Positions 15,859-25,158 of a DNA stretch of 64,000 bases are shown here, one piece after another; the first letter of the stretch is position 1; each line of letters starts with the position of its first letter. Both the position numbers and the translations under genes were made by a program. Source of the stretch: an uncultured Eubacteriales bacterium (GTDB lineage: Bacteria; Bacillota; Clostridia; Christensenellales; Aristaeellaceae); the NCBI GenBank assembly GCA_902765395.1, contig CACWZP010000001.1, positions 1 through 64,000 of the forward strand, in the 5' to 3' direction. The notes below the pieces were generated by a model. The model ran no database searches. It had not been told where the DNA came from and saw only the letters and a program-made list of their open reading frames with translations.

Positions 15859-17301
15859 ATGAAGAAGACCTACATCACCACCATGCCCAACCACATCGGC
15901 GCCTTCCTGAAGGCCAGCGAGTGCTTTGCGAAGCTGGGCGTGAACATCACCCGCGTCAGCTACAACAAGGCCGTGGACTCCCACACGCTGTTCATCGACG
16001 CCGAGGGCACCGAGGAGCAGCTGGGCCGGGCGGACGCGGAGCTGGCGAAGATCGGCTACCTGAACGGCGCGGGGGACGAACGCGGCATCGTGCTGCTGGA
16101 ATTCCACCTGCGGGACGAGCCCGGCAGCGTCACGGCGGTGCTGCGGCTGATCCACGAGTTCAGCCTGAACATCTCCTATATCAGCTCCCAGGAGAACGGC
16201 ACGGACTACCAGGCCTTCAAGATGGGCCTGTTCGTGGAGGACGAGGAGCGGCTGCGCGCGTTTTTGAGCCGGGTGGAGGCGCTGTGCCCGGTGCGGGTGA
16301 TCGACTACAACCACTCCGAGCGGGTGTACGACAACAGCATCTTCTATCGCTCCTTCGTCTCCGGGCTGATGCGCACCATGGGCCTGCCGGAGGACTGCCG
16401 GGAGGCGCTGCTGGTGAACAGCAACCTGGTGATGCAGATGCTGGACGAAAAGGGGCTGTCGCCCTACAAGACCTTCGAGAGCATCGGCCGCTTCGCCCAG
16501 CTGCTGGCGGACTGCCGGGGCGAGACCTTCGCGCCGCGGATCACGGAGCACGCCGTGACGGAGGAGACGAAGATCACGCTGATCGAGCCGCCCTGCGGCA
16601 GCAACACCGCCATCATCCAGAGCCGGGGCGAGACGCTGTTCATCGACAGCGGCTACGCGCTGTACCGCGAGGAGATGGAGGCCCTGTTCCGCCGGCTGCT
16701 GGGGGATTGGGACGGCATGAAAAAGCGCATATTCATCACCCACGCGGACGTGGACCACTGCGGGCTGCTGCCGCTGTTCGACGAGGTGCTGGCCAGCGCG
16801 AAGTCCAGGGAGTGCCTGGCGCTGGAGCACGCCGGGGAGAACGGCTTTCGGGAGCAGAACCCGCTGCACCGGCCCTACATCAGCATCTGCAAGACCCTGA
16901 CGGGCTATCGTCCGCCGGAGCCGGGGAAGGTGCGCGGCCTGTGGGACGACCGGGGCGGGCAGACGGAACCGCTGCAGCAGATCGGCTTCTTCCGCTTCGG
17001 GGAGTTGAACTTTGAGGTGTACCAGGGCAACGGCGGGCACCTGAAGGGCGAGACGGTGCTGATCGACTACGGGCACCACATCGCCTTCACCGGGGACATC
17101 TACGTGAACGTGCACGGCATGACCCGGGAGCAGGCCGCCTACAACCAGTACGCGCCGGTGCTGATGACCTCGGTGGACACCGACCCGAAGCTGTGCGCCG
17201 AGGAGCGCCGGGCCATCCTGCAGCGGCTGGGCGCGGGGAAGTGGCAGGTGTTCGGCGCCCACGGCATGAAGAAGGACTATCAGGTTGAGGCCCAGCGGTG
17301 A
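15859..17301 (+). CDS. ACT-ACT-metallo-beta-lactamase-fold fusion protein
   Basis: A 480-residue protein. Residues 4-70 and 76-150 are two ACT-like ligand-binding modules (TMPNHIGAFLKAS; DEPGSVTAVLRLI). After a helical linker, residues 235-480 form a metallo-beta-lactamase-like hydrolase with THADVDHCG at 294-302, a variant of HxHxDH in which the second His is Asp. FTGDIYVN and GAHGMKKDY may supply later ligands. ACT domains often bind amino acids, so allosteric control of a hydrolase is likely but unproven. GGAGG precedes the ATG; the EF-G-like gene starts 13 nt after the stop. Confidence 0.85.
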   Translation: MKKTYITTMPNHIGAFLKASECFAKLGVNITRVSYNKAVDSHTLFIDAEGTEEQLGRADAELAKIGYLNGAGDERGIVLLEFHLRDEPGSVTAVLRLIHEFSLNISYISSQENGTDYQAFKMGLFVEDEERLRAFLSRVEALCPVRVIDYNHSERVYDNSIFYRSFVSGLMRTMGLPEDCREALLVNSNLVMQMLDEKGLSPYKTFESIGRFAQLLADCRGETFAPRITEHAVTEETKITLIEPPCGSNTAIIQSRGETLFIDSGYALYREEMEALFRRLLGDWDGMKKRIFITHADVDHCGLLPLFDEVLASAKSRECLALEHAGENGFREQNPLHRPYISICKTLTGYRPPEPGKVRGLWDDRGGQTEPLQQIGFFRFGELNFEVYQGNGGHLKGETVLIDYGHHIAFTGDIYVNVHGMTREQAAYNQYAPVLMTSVDTDPKLCAEERRAILQRLGAGKWQVFGAHGMKKDYQVEAQR

Positions 17302-17314
17302 AGGAGCGGACGCC

Positions 17315-19240
17315 ATGCGCAATATCGGCATATTCGCCCACGTGGACGCGGGCAAGACGACGCTGTCGGAGCAGCTGCTCCTGAAGGCGGGCGCGATCCG
17401 CAGCGCCGGCAGCGTGGACAGCGGCACCGCCCACACCGACACACTGGACGTGGAGCGCCGCCGGGGCATCTCCGTGCGGTCCAGCTGCGTGCGGCTGAAC
17501 TGGCGGGGCGAGGCCATCAACCTGATCGACACCCCCGGCCACGCGGACTTCTCCGCGGAGATCGAGCGGGCGCTGTGGGCGCTGGACGGCGCGGTGATCG
17601 TGGTCTGCGGCGTGGAGGGCGTGCAGCCCCAGACGGAGCTGCTGTTCGAGGCGCTGCGCGCCCAGGGCCTGCCGGTGCTGTTCTTCATCAACAAGATGGA
17701 CCGGGACGGCGCGGATGCGGACCGGGTCTGCGGGCAGCTGAGAAGGCGTCTGTCCCCGCGCGCGGCGATGCCCGGCGACCGGGAGGGGCTGACCGAGGCG
17801 CTGTGCGACGCGGACGACGGCTTGATGGAGCGCTGGCTGGAGGACGGCGACCTGCCCGACGGGGAGCTGCAGGCGGCGCTGGCGACCCTCGCGAAGAAGG
17901 GCGAGGCGTTCCCGGTGCTGACCGGCTCGGCGCTGCGGGGACAGGGCATCGAGGCGCTGCTGGACGGCATCCTGTCCTTCCTGCCCCCGCCGGACGCGTC
18001 CCAGGGCGCGCTGTGCGGCGTGGCCTTCGCGGCGGCCTCGGACCGGCTGCTGGGCAGGGGCCTGTGGGTGCGGCTGTTCGGCGGGCGGCTGGCCAACCGG
18101 GAGGCCGTGACCCTGCCGGGGCGCATCGACCCGCTCACCGGCGAGCGCACCGCGGTGCAGAACAAGGTCACCCAGATCCGCGGCGTGGACGGCAGCGACG
18201 CGGGCAGCCTGTCTGCCGGGGAGATCGGCATCGTCTACGGCCTGGGCGCCCTGCGGGTGGGCCAGGCGCTGGGGGACGAGGCCCTGCTGCCGCGCAAGGT
18301 GCGGCCCGGGACGCTGCGCGCGCCGCTGACCACCATGCGGGTGGAGGCGGAGGACCCGGCGCAGGTGAAGGCGCTGGCGGCGGCCTGCCAGGCGCTGGCC
18401 GACGAGGACCCGCTGCTGAGGACCCGGTACGCGCGCGACACCGGGGAACTGCAGATGGACGCCATGGGCGCCATCCAGCTGGAGATATTGCAGGAGGCGC
18501 TGAAGAGCCGCTTCGGCCTGTCCGCCCGGTTCGCCGACCCCACGGTGATCTACCGGGAGACCATCGCCCGCGAGGCCGTGGGCCATGCGGAGTACACCTG
18601 GCCCAAGCCCTGCTGGGCGATCCTGGAATTCGTCGTCCGGCCCGCGCCTCGGGGCAGCGGCGTCACGTTCCGAAGCGAGGTGCCGGCCCGCCAGATCCTG
18701 CCCCGATACCAGCATCAGGTGGAGCAGGCGCTGCCGCTGGCGCTCTCCCAGGGGCGGCTGGGCTGGCCGGTGACGGACGTGGAAATCGCGCTGGTGGGCG
18801 GCAGCCATCACCAGTTCCACACCCACCCGCTGGACTTCATCGTGGCCACGCCCTGGGGCATCCAGGACGCCCTGCGCGCGGGCGGCAGCGCGCTGCTGGA
18901 GCCGATACTGGAGATGCGGCTGCGGGTGCCGCCGGAGTGCGCGGGGCGGATCATGGGCGACGTGAACGCCATGCGGGGCGAGGTGCTGCGCGTGGAGACC
19001 GCCGACGACTTCGCCTCGCTGACGGCGCTGGTGCCGGTCTCCGAGAGCCTGGACTATCCCACCCGGCTGGCCCAGGCCACCGCGGGCCGGGGCGGCATGA
19101 GCACCCGGCTGTCCGGCTATCGGGAGTGCCCGCTGGAGCTGGGCGCGACGGCCCCGCGCCGGGGCGTGGACCCTCTGGACACCAGCTGCTATATCCTGGC
19201 GGCCCGGAGCGCCCTGGAGGGCGGCATATTCGACCTTTGA
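17315..19240 (+). CDS. EF-G/Tet(M)-like translational GTPase
   Basis: A 641-residue GTPase with AHVDAGKT (8-15), DTPGHADF (72-79) and NKMD (126-129). Length and domain order match ribosomal-protection proteins of the Tet(M)/Tet(W) group, with domain IV/V regions ending RGGMSTRLSGYRECP and LDTSCYILAARSALE. Chromosomal homologues are common in Clostridia, and resistance cannot be assumed: the C-terminal tail differs from that of Tet(M). GAAGGAG overlaps the preceding stop, showing tight coupling with the ACT-MBL gene. Confidence 0.87.
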   Translation: MRNIGIFAHVDAGKTTLSEQLLLKAGAIRSAGSVDSGTAHTDTLDVERRRGISVRSSCVRLNWRGEAINLIDTPGHADFSAEIERALWALDGAVIVVCGVEGVQPQTELLFEALRAQGLPVLFFINKMDRDGADADRVCGQLRRRLSPRAAMPGDREGLTEALCDADDGLMERWLEDGDLPDGELQAALATLAKKGEAFPVLTGSALRGQGIEALLDGILSFLPPPDASQGALCGVAFAAASDRLLGRGLWVRLFGGRLANREAVTLPGRIDPLTGERTAVQNKVTQIRGVDGSDAGSLSAGEIGIVYGLGALRVGQALGDEALLPRKVRPGTLRAPLTTMRVEAEDPAQVKALAAACQALADEDPLLRTRYARDTGELQMDAMGAIQLEILQEALKSRFGLSARFADPTVIYRETIAREAVGHAEYTWPKPCWAILEFVVRPAPRGSGVTFRSEVPARQILPRYQHQVEQALPLALSQGRLGWPVTDVEIALVGGSHHQFHTHPLDFIVATPWGIQDALRAGGSALLEPILEMRLRVPPECAGRIMGDVNAMRGEVLRVETADDFASLTALVPVSESLDYPTRLAQATAGRGGMSTRLSGYRECPLELGATAPRRGVDPLDTSCYILAARSALEGGIFDL

Positions 19241-19252
19241 CGGGGGATTGGC

Positions 19253-19816
19253 ATGGGAATCATTGTGACGGGGTTTGAACCCTTTGGCGGCGCAGAGGTC
19301 AACGCCTCCTGGGAGGCGGTCAGGCGGCTGGACGGCGTGGAGAGGATCCTGCTGCCGGTCTCCTTTGCCGCCGCCGTGAAAGGGATCCGCAGGCTCGCCG
19401 GACGTGGGATCGACGCGGTGATCTGCGTGGGCGAGGCGGGCGGACGGTCGGCGATCTCAGTGGAGCGCGTCGCCGTCAACCTGATGGATGCGCGGATGCC
19501 GGACAACGACGGCGCGCGGCCCGTGGACGCCCCCGTTGTGCCGGGCGGCCCCGCGGCGTACTTTTCCACCCTGCCGACGCGCCGGATCGCGGCGCGCCTG
19601 GAGGAAGCCGGCATCCCGGCGGAGCTGTCCTGTACCGCCGGGACCTACGTCTGCAACGCGGTCTTTTACGCGCTGATGGACGCCGTCGCCCGAAGCGGCA
19701 GGCCGATCCCGGCCGGGTTCATCCACGTTCCCGTTAGGGGCATGCCGACGGAGACGATCGCGGCAGGGCTGCGGATCGCCGTCGAAGAAGTGAAACGACT
19801 TGGGGAGGGACGATGA
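19253..19816 (+). CDS. pcp: Pyroglutamyl-peptidase I
   Basis: Cytosolic cysteine peptidase (C15) that removes N-terminal pyroglutamate. It starts IIVTGFEPFGGAEVNASW, the family signature. Candidate catalytic residues are Glu 71 (ISVERVAVN), Cys 134 (GTYVCNAVFY) and His 158 (GFIHVP). At 187 residues it is slightly shorter than the usual 200-215. It lies 12 nt after the EF-G-like gene and its stop abuts the nitroreductase start. Confidence 0.9.
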   Translation: MGIIVTGFEPFGGAEVNASWEAVRRLDGVERILLPVSFAAAVKGIRRLAGRGIDAVICVGEAGGRSAISVERVAVNLMDARMPDNDGARPVDAPVVPGGPAAYFSTLPTRRIAARLEEAGIPAELSCTAGTYVCNAVFYALMDAVARSGRPIPAGFIHVPVRGMPTETIAAGLRIAVEEVKRLGEGR

Positions 19817-19817
19817 T

Positions 19818-20342
19818 ATGACGTTCATGGAACTGGCGCAGAACCGCTTTTCCGAGCGGCACTTCGACCCACGGCCCGTGGAGGATGAGAAGCTTTTGAG
19901 GATCCTGGAGGCGGGGCGCATCGCACCGACGGCCTGCAACCTGCAGCCCCAGCGCGTCTACGTCATCAAGAGCAGCGCGGCCATGGAAAAGGCGAAGGCC
20001 ACCGGGGCGTCCCTGTGCGGGTGCCCGGTGGCGCTGCTGGTGTGCTATGATAGCAGGGCCGTATGGCGCAATCCCGGCGACCGCTGCTACGAGGATTACA
20101 ACGCCGGTGAGCAGGACGCCAGCATCGTGGCGGCCAGCATGATGTTCGAGGCCGAGGAGCTGGGCGTCCACAGCCTGTGGATCAGGGGCTTTGATTCCAG
20201 GGACGTGATCGAGGCATTCGACCTGCCGGAAAACCACGTGCCGGTGATGATGCTGGCGCTGGGCTATCCCGGCGAGAAGAGCCATCCGGCCCACCTGCAC
20301 GCCAAGCGCAAGCCGATGGAGGAGACGGTCCGGGAACTGTGA
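19818..20342 (+). CDS. Nitroreductase-family flavoprotein
   Basis: A 174-residue FMN-dependent oxidoreductase. The N-terminal NRFSERHFDPRPVED holds the FMN-contacting RxSxRxF pattern, and the end LALGYPGEK is typical of the short clostridial NfnB-like group. It probably reduces nitro or quinone compounds with NAD(P)H. The ATG overlaps the end of pcp (TGATATG), giving coupled translation. A GC-rich hairpin at 20385-20407 follows. Confidence 0.88.
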   Translation: MTFMELAQNRFSERHFDPRPVEDEKLLRILEAGRIAPTACNLQPQRVYVIKSSAAMEKAKATGASLCGCPVALLVCYDSRAVWRNPGDRCYEDYNAGEQDASIVAASMMFEAEELGVHSLWIRGFDSRDVIEAFDLPENHVPVMMLALGYPGEKSHPAHLHAKRKPMEETVREL

Positions 20343-20384
20343 GCGGGGGACGCGCGCCACAGGCCGGCGCGCGGGCGCAAATAT

Positions 20385-20407
20385 GGCCCACGCGGGCTGC
20401 GTGGGCC
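20385..20407. other. GC-rich hairpin between converging genes
   Basis: A 9-bp perfect stem, GGCCCACGC and GCGTGGGCC, with a 5-nt loop. No T-run follows, so terminator activity is uncertain. Confidence 0.5.
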
Positions 20408-20491
20408 TGAAGCTGTTCATGGAAAGCGAGGGCGCGGACACCGCCGCCGGGGCGGGTCATGCCGTCCATGGGACGGATCGTGGGTGGGCCG

Positions 20492-21660
20492 TCATTGAAT
20501 ATCGGCGCCCAGGTTGGCCTTCAGGGCGTCGACCTCCTCGCGGGTCAGGCCGATCTCCAGAAGGTAATCGTCGGCTTCGGCGGCCAGGTCGGCGTCGTAG
20601 ATGCTCTCGATATCAAAGGCCGCGGCGAGGCTGCTTGCGAGGTTGCTGCGCACGATGGCGTCGTACTTCTCGGTGCCGGGCAGGACGCCGTAGAAGTTGG
20701 CGTAGGTGACCATGTAGTCCGACACGACCTCTTCGGCGGAAGCGCCCATCAGGCACTCCAGCGCGGCCATGGCGAAGCCGGTGCGATCCTTGCCCTCGTT
20801 GCAGTGGACCAGATAGGGGCCCTCGTGGCCGGCGAGGAAGCGGAAGCCCTCGGCCAGACCGGCGCGGAAGTTGTCGGTGGTGAAATCCATGCCCAGGTTC
20901 AGGGCGATCACATCCAGGGCGGAGTAGTAGGTTTCGGCATAGCCCTCGTAGCCCTTCATGATCTCCTCGTTGTCGGCCATGTTCATGACCGTGCAGATGC
21001 CGGCCGCGTTGACGGCGGCGTCGGCCTCGCGGCTGCGGTTGATATCCGGGTTCACCGGCGAGGAGGAGCGATACAGTACATAGGCGCCCATGCCGGTGAT
21101 GGCCACGTTGCGGAAGTTGGCGTACTGCTCGTCGGTCAGGTCGGGATAATCCTCGCGGACCTCGCTGCGCGCGAGCTGGTGGATCGCGTATTCATCCGCG
21201 TAGCCGCCCTTTTCGCCCATGGCGATGGCGACGGTCAGCGTGTCGTCATAGCCCTCGTTGTAATCTCAGCGGAAGCCGGGGCCCTCCTCGATGGCAGACT
21301 TGGTGGCGATGCCCAGCGAGGTGGCGAGATCGCTCATGTTGATCGCGAGCAGGACGATGTTCTCATCGGGGTTGTCCGAGGGAGTGACGCGGATGAGCAT
21401 CTGGCCGTTGTCCACGTCGGTGTAGTTGGAAACCACGGGCACATCATAGGTTTGGCCGTCGATGGTGACGGCGGCGATGTCGCCGTACTCGTAGCCCCTC
21501 TCCAGCAGACCGGTGGCGGAGATGGTCAGCACCAGGTTGCCGTACTTGTTGATCCCCCGTATGCCGGCCTCGATGGGCTCGGCCGTCTCAGCCAAGGCCC
21601 GGCGGGCAGCGCCGTCAGCAGCAGCGCCATGAGGCAGATCAGCGCGGTCACTGCCGCGTG
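20492..21660 (-). pseudogene. Secreted dual-specificity/tyrosine phosphatase, broken by a frameshift and an in-frame TGA
   Basis: The C-terminal part (from 21220 down) has the phosphatase loop VHCNEGKDRTGFA (Cx5R) and matches clostridial secreted tyrosine phosphatases. The N-terminal part (about 21595-21269) has GINKYGNLVLTISATGLL and is in the same frame but separated by a single TGA at 21266-21268, between GPGFR and DYNEGYDD. The hydrophobic signal-like segment TALICLMALLLTALPA lies in another frame, so a shift near 21600 is also needed. Two lesions favour a pseudogene; readthrough or recoding of TGA cannot be excluded. The 5' end overlaps the end of the MATE gene. Confidence 0.8.
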
Positions 21661-22994
21661 AGCCGCCTGACCCAGCGATAGCTGTTCACGCGGATGAAGG
21701 CCGGGACGCACTTGAAGACCTGGTCGGAATTGACGATGAACATGATGGCCAGCGGCGGCCAGCCCAGCGTGAACGCGCCCACCAGGGCCAGCGGGTACAT
21801 GATCAGCTGGGAGATGATGTCCAGGATCATCATGAACCGGGTGTCGCCGCCGCCGCGGATGATGCCGCTGTTCACCGGCATCTGGTAGGACATGGTGAAC
21901 AGCACCAGCGTCTGGATGTTCATGAAGGCGTTTGCCATGGAGCGGGTCTCGGGGGAGACGCGGTACAGGGCCAGCAGCGGGAAGCGGATCAGCGTGTAGA
22001 GCAGCGCCAGCGCCGCGCCGATCATCACAAAGAGCACCTGCAGCGTGCGGGTGTAGTCCTTCAGCCTGTCCATGTCACCGGAGCCGATGGTCCGGCCGAT
22101 GATGACGCTGGCGGCGGAGGCCGCGCCCACGCTGGTCACCTTCAACAGCTGGAACGGCGTGGCGCTGATGGACTGGGCGGCGATGGCGCTGTTGTCCATA
22201 TGGCCCAGGATCATGGTCTGCACCGCGTTGGAGACGCCCCACAGGATGGAGGCGAAGATGATCGGCGCGCTGACGCGCAGGTAGTCCCTCAGCATCTGCC
22301 CGTCCAGGCGCAGGCAGTCCGCGCCCTTCATTTGAAGCTGCTCCTCCCTGCGGAACATATAGCGCGCCACCACGAAAAACTCCACCAGCCTTGCGGTGAG
22401 CGTGCCGATGGCCGCGCCGCGCACGCCCAGCTCCGGCAGGCCGAAGCGGCCGGGGATCAGCAGGAAGTTGATGGCCACGTTGATGACCAGGGACAGTATG
22501 GACACCCGAAGCGCGATCTTCACCGTGCCGGCGATGCGCATGGTGCCCAGCATCACCGCCGTGAACCCGAAGCACACGTAGGAAAAGCGCATGATGCTCA
22601 GGTAGGCCATGCCCTGCTCGGCGATCCCTTCGTCGCGGGTGAACAGGCCCAGCGCGCCGCGGGGGAACAGGCTCACGGCCATGAACAGCAACAGCGTGAT
22701 GACGAGGTTGCACCACAGGCCGATGGCGCTCAGCTTCTTCACCGCGTCCGGCCGGTTCTGGCCCCAGTACTGGCTGCCCAGCACGATCACGCCGTTGGCG
22801 ACGCCGTAGACCAGCTGCTGCAGCACGAACTGGATCTGGTTCACCGCCGCCACGCCGGACAGGGCGCTTTCGCTGTAGGAGCCCAGCATGACGTTGTCCG
22901 CCAGGTTGACGGACAGGATCACCGCCTGCTCGGCCATCAGCGCCAGCGACAGGGCGATAAAGGATTTGTAGAAGGTCTTGTCTCTGGTGAGCAT
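21648..22994 (-). CDS. MATE-family efflux transporter
   Basis: A 448-residue membrane protein with about 12 helices and MATE-type halves: NLADNVMLGSYSESALSGV in the first and FQLLKVTSVGAASAASVIIG in the second. It probably exports cationic drugs or metabolites using an ion gradient. The ATG at 22994 is chosen because GAGGA lies 6 nt before it. It follows the ABC exporter by about 30 nt in the same direction, making a two-exporter unit. Confidence 0.9.
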   Translation of the reverse strand: MLTRDKTFYKSFIALSLALMAEQAVILSVNLADNVMLGSYSESALSGVAAVNQIQFVLQQLVYGVANGVIVLGSQYWGQNRPDAVKKLSAIGLWCNLVITLLLFMAVSLFPRGALGLFTRDEGIAEQGMAYLSIMRFSYVCFGFTAVMLGTMRIAGTVKIALRVSILSLVINVAINFLLIPGRFGLPELGVRGAAIGTLTARLVEFFVVARYMFRREEQLQMKGADCLRLDGQMLRDYLRVSAPIIFASILWGVSNAVQTMILGHMDNSAIAAQSISATPFQLLKVTSVGAASAASVIIGRTIGSGDMDRLKDYTRTLQVLFVMIGAALALLYTLIRFPLLALYRVSPETRSMANAFMNIQTLVLFTMSYQMPVNSGIIRGGGDTRFMMILDIISQLIMYPLALVGAFTLGWPPLAIMFIVNSDQVFKCVPAFIRVNSYRWVRRLTRQ

Positions 22995-23025
22995 GGGTTT
23001 TCCTCGCAATTTCTGTAATCCGCGA

Positions 23026-24765
23026 TCAGGCGCCTTGCGCGTCGCCCTGGATGGCGCTCATGCGGGCGTATTTGCCGCCCAGGGCCACCAGCTGCTCGTG
23101 GGTGCCCCGCTCGATGACGCGGCCCTCCTCGATCACCAGGATCTGGTCCGCGCCGCGGATGGTGGACAGCCGGTGGGCGATGGCCACGATGGTGCGCTGG
23201 CCGGCCAGGTTCGATATGGCCTGCTGGATCTGGCGCTCTGTCTCCACGTCCACCGAGGCCGTGGCCTCGTCCAGCACGATGATGGGCGAGCGCCGCAGGA
23301 TGGCCCGGGCGATGGCCACGCGCTGCTTCTGGCCGCCGGACAGGCGCAGGCCGCGCTCGCCGATGGCGGTGTCGTAGCCGTCGGGCATGTCCAGGATGTC
23401 CCGGTGGATGTTGGCGGCCTTGGCCGCGGCTTCGATCTGCTGCCGCGTGGCGGTGGGGCAGGCATAGCCGATGTTCTCGGCGATGGTGCCGTTGAACAGG
23501 AACGTGTCCTGCAGCACCGGGGAGATCGCCCCGCGCAGGCTCTTAAGCGTGGCGTGGGCGATGTCCTGGCCGTCGATGAGTATGCGGCCCTCGTCCGGCT
23601 CGTAGAACCGGGAGATCAGCTGGGTGAGGGTGGTCTTGCCCACGCCCGTGGGGCCCACCAGCGCCAGCATCTTTCCGGGCTCGCAGTGGAAGGACACGTC
23701 CTTCAATACCGGCATGTCCGGCTGGTAGGCGAAGCTGACGTGCTCGAAGGTGATGCCGCCCTTCACGTCCTTTAGGGGCACGGCGCCGGGGCGGTCCACG
23801 ATCTGAACCGGCGCGTCCAGTATGTCCAGCACGCGCTCGGCCCCGGCCAAGGACTGCTGCATGTTTTCAAGCAGCGTGGCCAGCCCCGTCACCGGCGTGT
23901 AGAACAGCGACAGGTACAGCAAAAAGGCCACGATGTCCGACACCCGCAGCCGGCCCTGATACGCCATCCAGCCGCCGAAGCCGGCCACCAGGATCGTGCC
24001 CAGGGCGGAGATGAACTCCACCGACGGGTGGAACACCGCGCTCACCTTCAGCGCCTTCAGCATGGCGCGGATGTGGGCGAAGTTCTTTTCGTTTACCCGC
24101 TCCGTCTCGTAGGCCTCCCGGCCGAAGGACTGGATCTCGTGCACGCCGGACAGGTTGTCCTGCAGCTTGCCGTTCAATTCGCCCATCTTCTTCTGGGACA
24201 CTCGGAAGAAGGGGCGCACCTTCCTGGCGAAGATCACGCCGGAGACGAGGATCAGCGGGATCGGCGCGCAGGTGACCAGCGCCAGCCGCCAGTTGATGGT
24301 GGCCAGCACGACGAGCACGCCCACGAACGTGACCAGGTTGGTGATGGATTCCGGGATGATGTGGGCGTAGAGCAGCTCAAAGTCCCGGGTGTCGTTCACC
24401 ACCCGGCTCATCAGGTCGCCGGTCTGCTTGTCGTGGAAGAAGCCCAGGTGCATCCGCTCCAGCTTGTCGTAGGTGCGGGTGCGCAGGTCGCCCACCAGGT
24501 ACCAGGCCGCCCGGTGGGCCAGGTAGTTGCTCATGAAGCGGAACAGCACCCGCATCAGGTAAAGCGCCGCCAGCGCGGCCGTCAACGTCAGGATCCTGCG
24601 CAGCCCGGCCTCGTCCACGCCGCCCTCCACCACGCCCGTCACCGCGGACAGCAGCTTCGGCGCGGCCAGGTTCACGCCCGTCAGCGCCAGCGTGGCCAGT
24701 ATGGCCGCCAGATAGAGCCCCTTGTACCTCGAGGCCTCGCGGCTGAGCTGCCAAAGTAGTTTCAT
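23026..24765 (-). CDS. ABC transporter, fused permease and ATPase (exporter type)
   Basis: A 579-residue half-transporter. Six membrane helices occupy about 1-310; the ATPase has VGPTGVGKTT (Walker A), LRLSGGQKQRVAIARA (signature), IIVLDEATASVD (Walker B) and AHRLSTI (H-loop). It matches MsbA/LmrA-like exporters that act as dimers. Substrate unknown. The ATG at 24765 has GAGGGG about 9 nt upstream; the extra upstream frame has no ribosome site. Confidence 0.9.
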   Translation of the reverse strand: MKLLWQLSREASRYKGLYLAAILATLALTGVNLAAPKLLSAVTGVVEGGVDEAGLRRILTLTAALAALYLMRVLFRFMSNYLAHRAAWYLVGDLRTRTYDKLERMHLGFFHDKQTGDLMSRVVNDTRDFELLYAHIIPESITNLVTFVGVLVVLATINWRLALVTCAPIPLILVSGVIFARKVRPFFRVSQKKMGELNGKLQDNLSGVHEIQSFGREAYETERVNEKNFAHIRAMLKALKVSAVFHPSVEFISALGTILVAGFGGWMAYQGRLRVSDIVAFLLYLSLFYTPVTGLATLLENMQQSLAGAERVLDILDAPVQIVDRPGAVPLKDVKGGITFEHVSFAYQPDMPVLKDVSFHCEPGKMLALVGPTGVGKTTLTQLISRFYEPDEGRILIDGQDIAHATLKSLRGAISPVLQDTFLFNGTIAENIGYACPTATRQQIEAAAKAANIHRDILDMPDGYDTAIGERGLRLSGGQKQRVAIARAILRRSPIIVLDEATASVDVETERQIQQAISNLAGQRTIVAIAHRLSTIRGADQILVIEEGRVIERGTHEQLVALGGKYARMSAIQGDAQGA

Positions 24766-24863
24766 AGCGCAGTCCCCTCGTGTGTTCAGGTCGCGAATGC
24801 CAGTGTATCGCTGATATTTTAGCACAGGAACGCCAGCGCGTCCATATGCGGCAAGAAATATAC

Positions 24864-24892
24864 TTCACACGGGGCTGGCCGTGTGATATAAT
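24864..24892 (+). promoter_or_regulatory. Promoter of the 48-residue gene
   Basis: TTCACA and a perfect TATAAT are separated by 17 nt. The small gene starts 84 nt downstream, and no other rightward gene lies between this promoter and the terminator at 25159. Confidence 0.75.
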
Positions 24893-24976
24893 AGCGACAG
24901 CGTTGATGGGATAGCCGGGGTTTGTGCCCGCCGGCGTCCCGTCGCAATGAAAATCCCGGAACAGGAGGCGAACCGC

Positions 24977-25123
24977 ATGAAGGAGTGGCTGGCGAGGCTG
25001 ACGGAAGCCCAGAGGGCAAAGTTCGCGGAGCTGGGCGAGCACATCTCCCTCGTTACCCTCGCGAAGTTCTGCGAGGACGAGGGGCTGGAGCTGCCGGACG
25101 TGGAATTGGACGTGGGAAAGTGA
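24977..25123 (+). CDS. 48-residue orphan small protein
   Basis: ATG at 24977 with AGGAGG 8-9 nt upstream, stop TGA at 25121-25123. The protein begins MKEWLARLTEAQRAKFAEL and ends in ELPDVELDVGK. It is predicted mostly helical and acidic, with no signal peptide or membrane segment. It has its own promoter (24864-24892) and terminator (25159-25183), which supports a real monocistronic gene. No family recognised. Confidence 0.7.
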   Translation: MKEWLARLTEAQRAKFAELGEHISLVTLAKFCEDEGLELPDVELDVGK

Positions 25124-25158
25124 CCGACGGGGGCCGTCGATGGCCGCGGGGACGCGCC

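Noticed and set aside
15187-18231. Open frame of 1014 codons on the minus strand
   Set aside because: Antisense to the ACT-MBL and GTPase genes; composition is low-complexity Arg, Ala, His, Gly, typical of shadow frames in GC-rich DNA, with no motif or ribosome site.
17315-19240. Acquired tetracycline resistance gene
   Set aside because: No mobile element nearby, base composition equals that of neighbours, and the C-terminus differs from that of Tet(M); a chromosomal paralogue is more likely.
21266-21268. Selenocysteine codon
   Set aside because: A separate frameshift upstream shows decay, no obvious SECIS hairpin was noticed after the TGA, and the family does not appear to use Sec there; kept only as a question.
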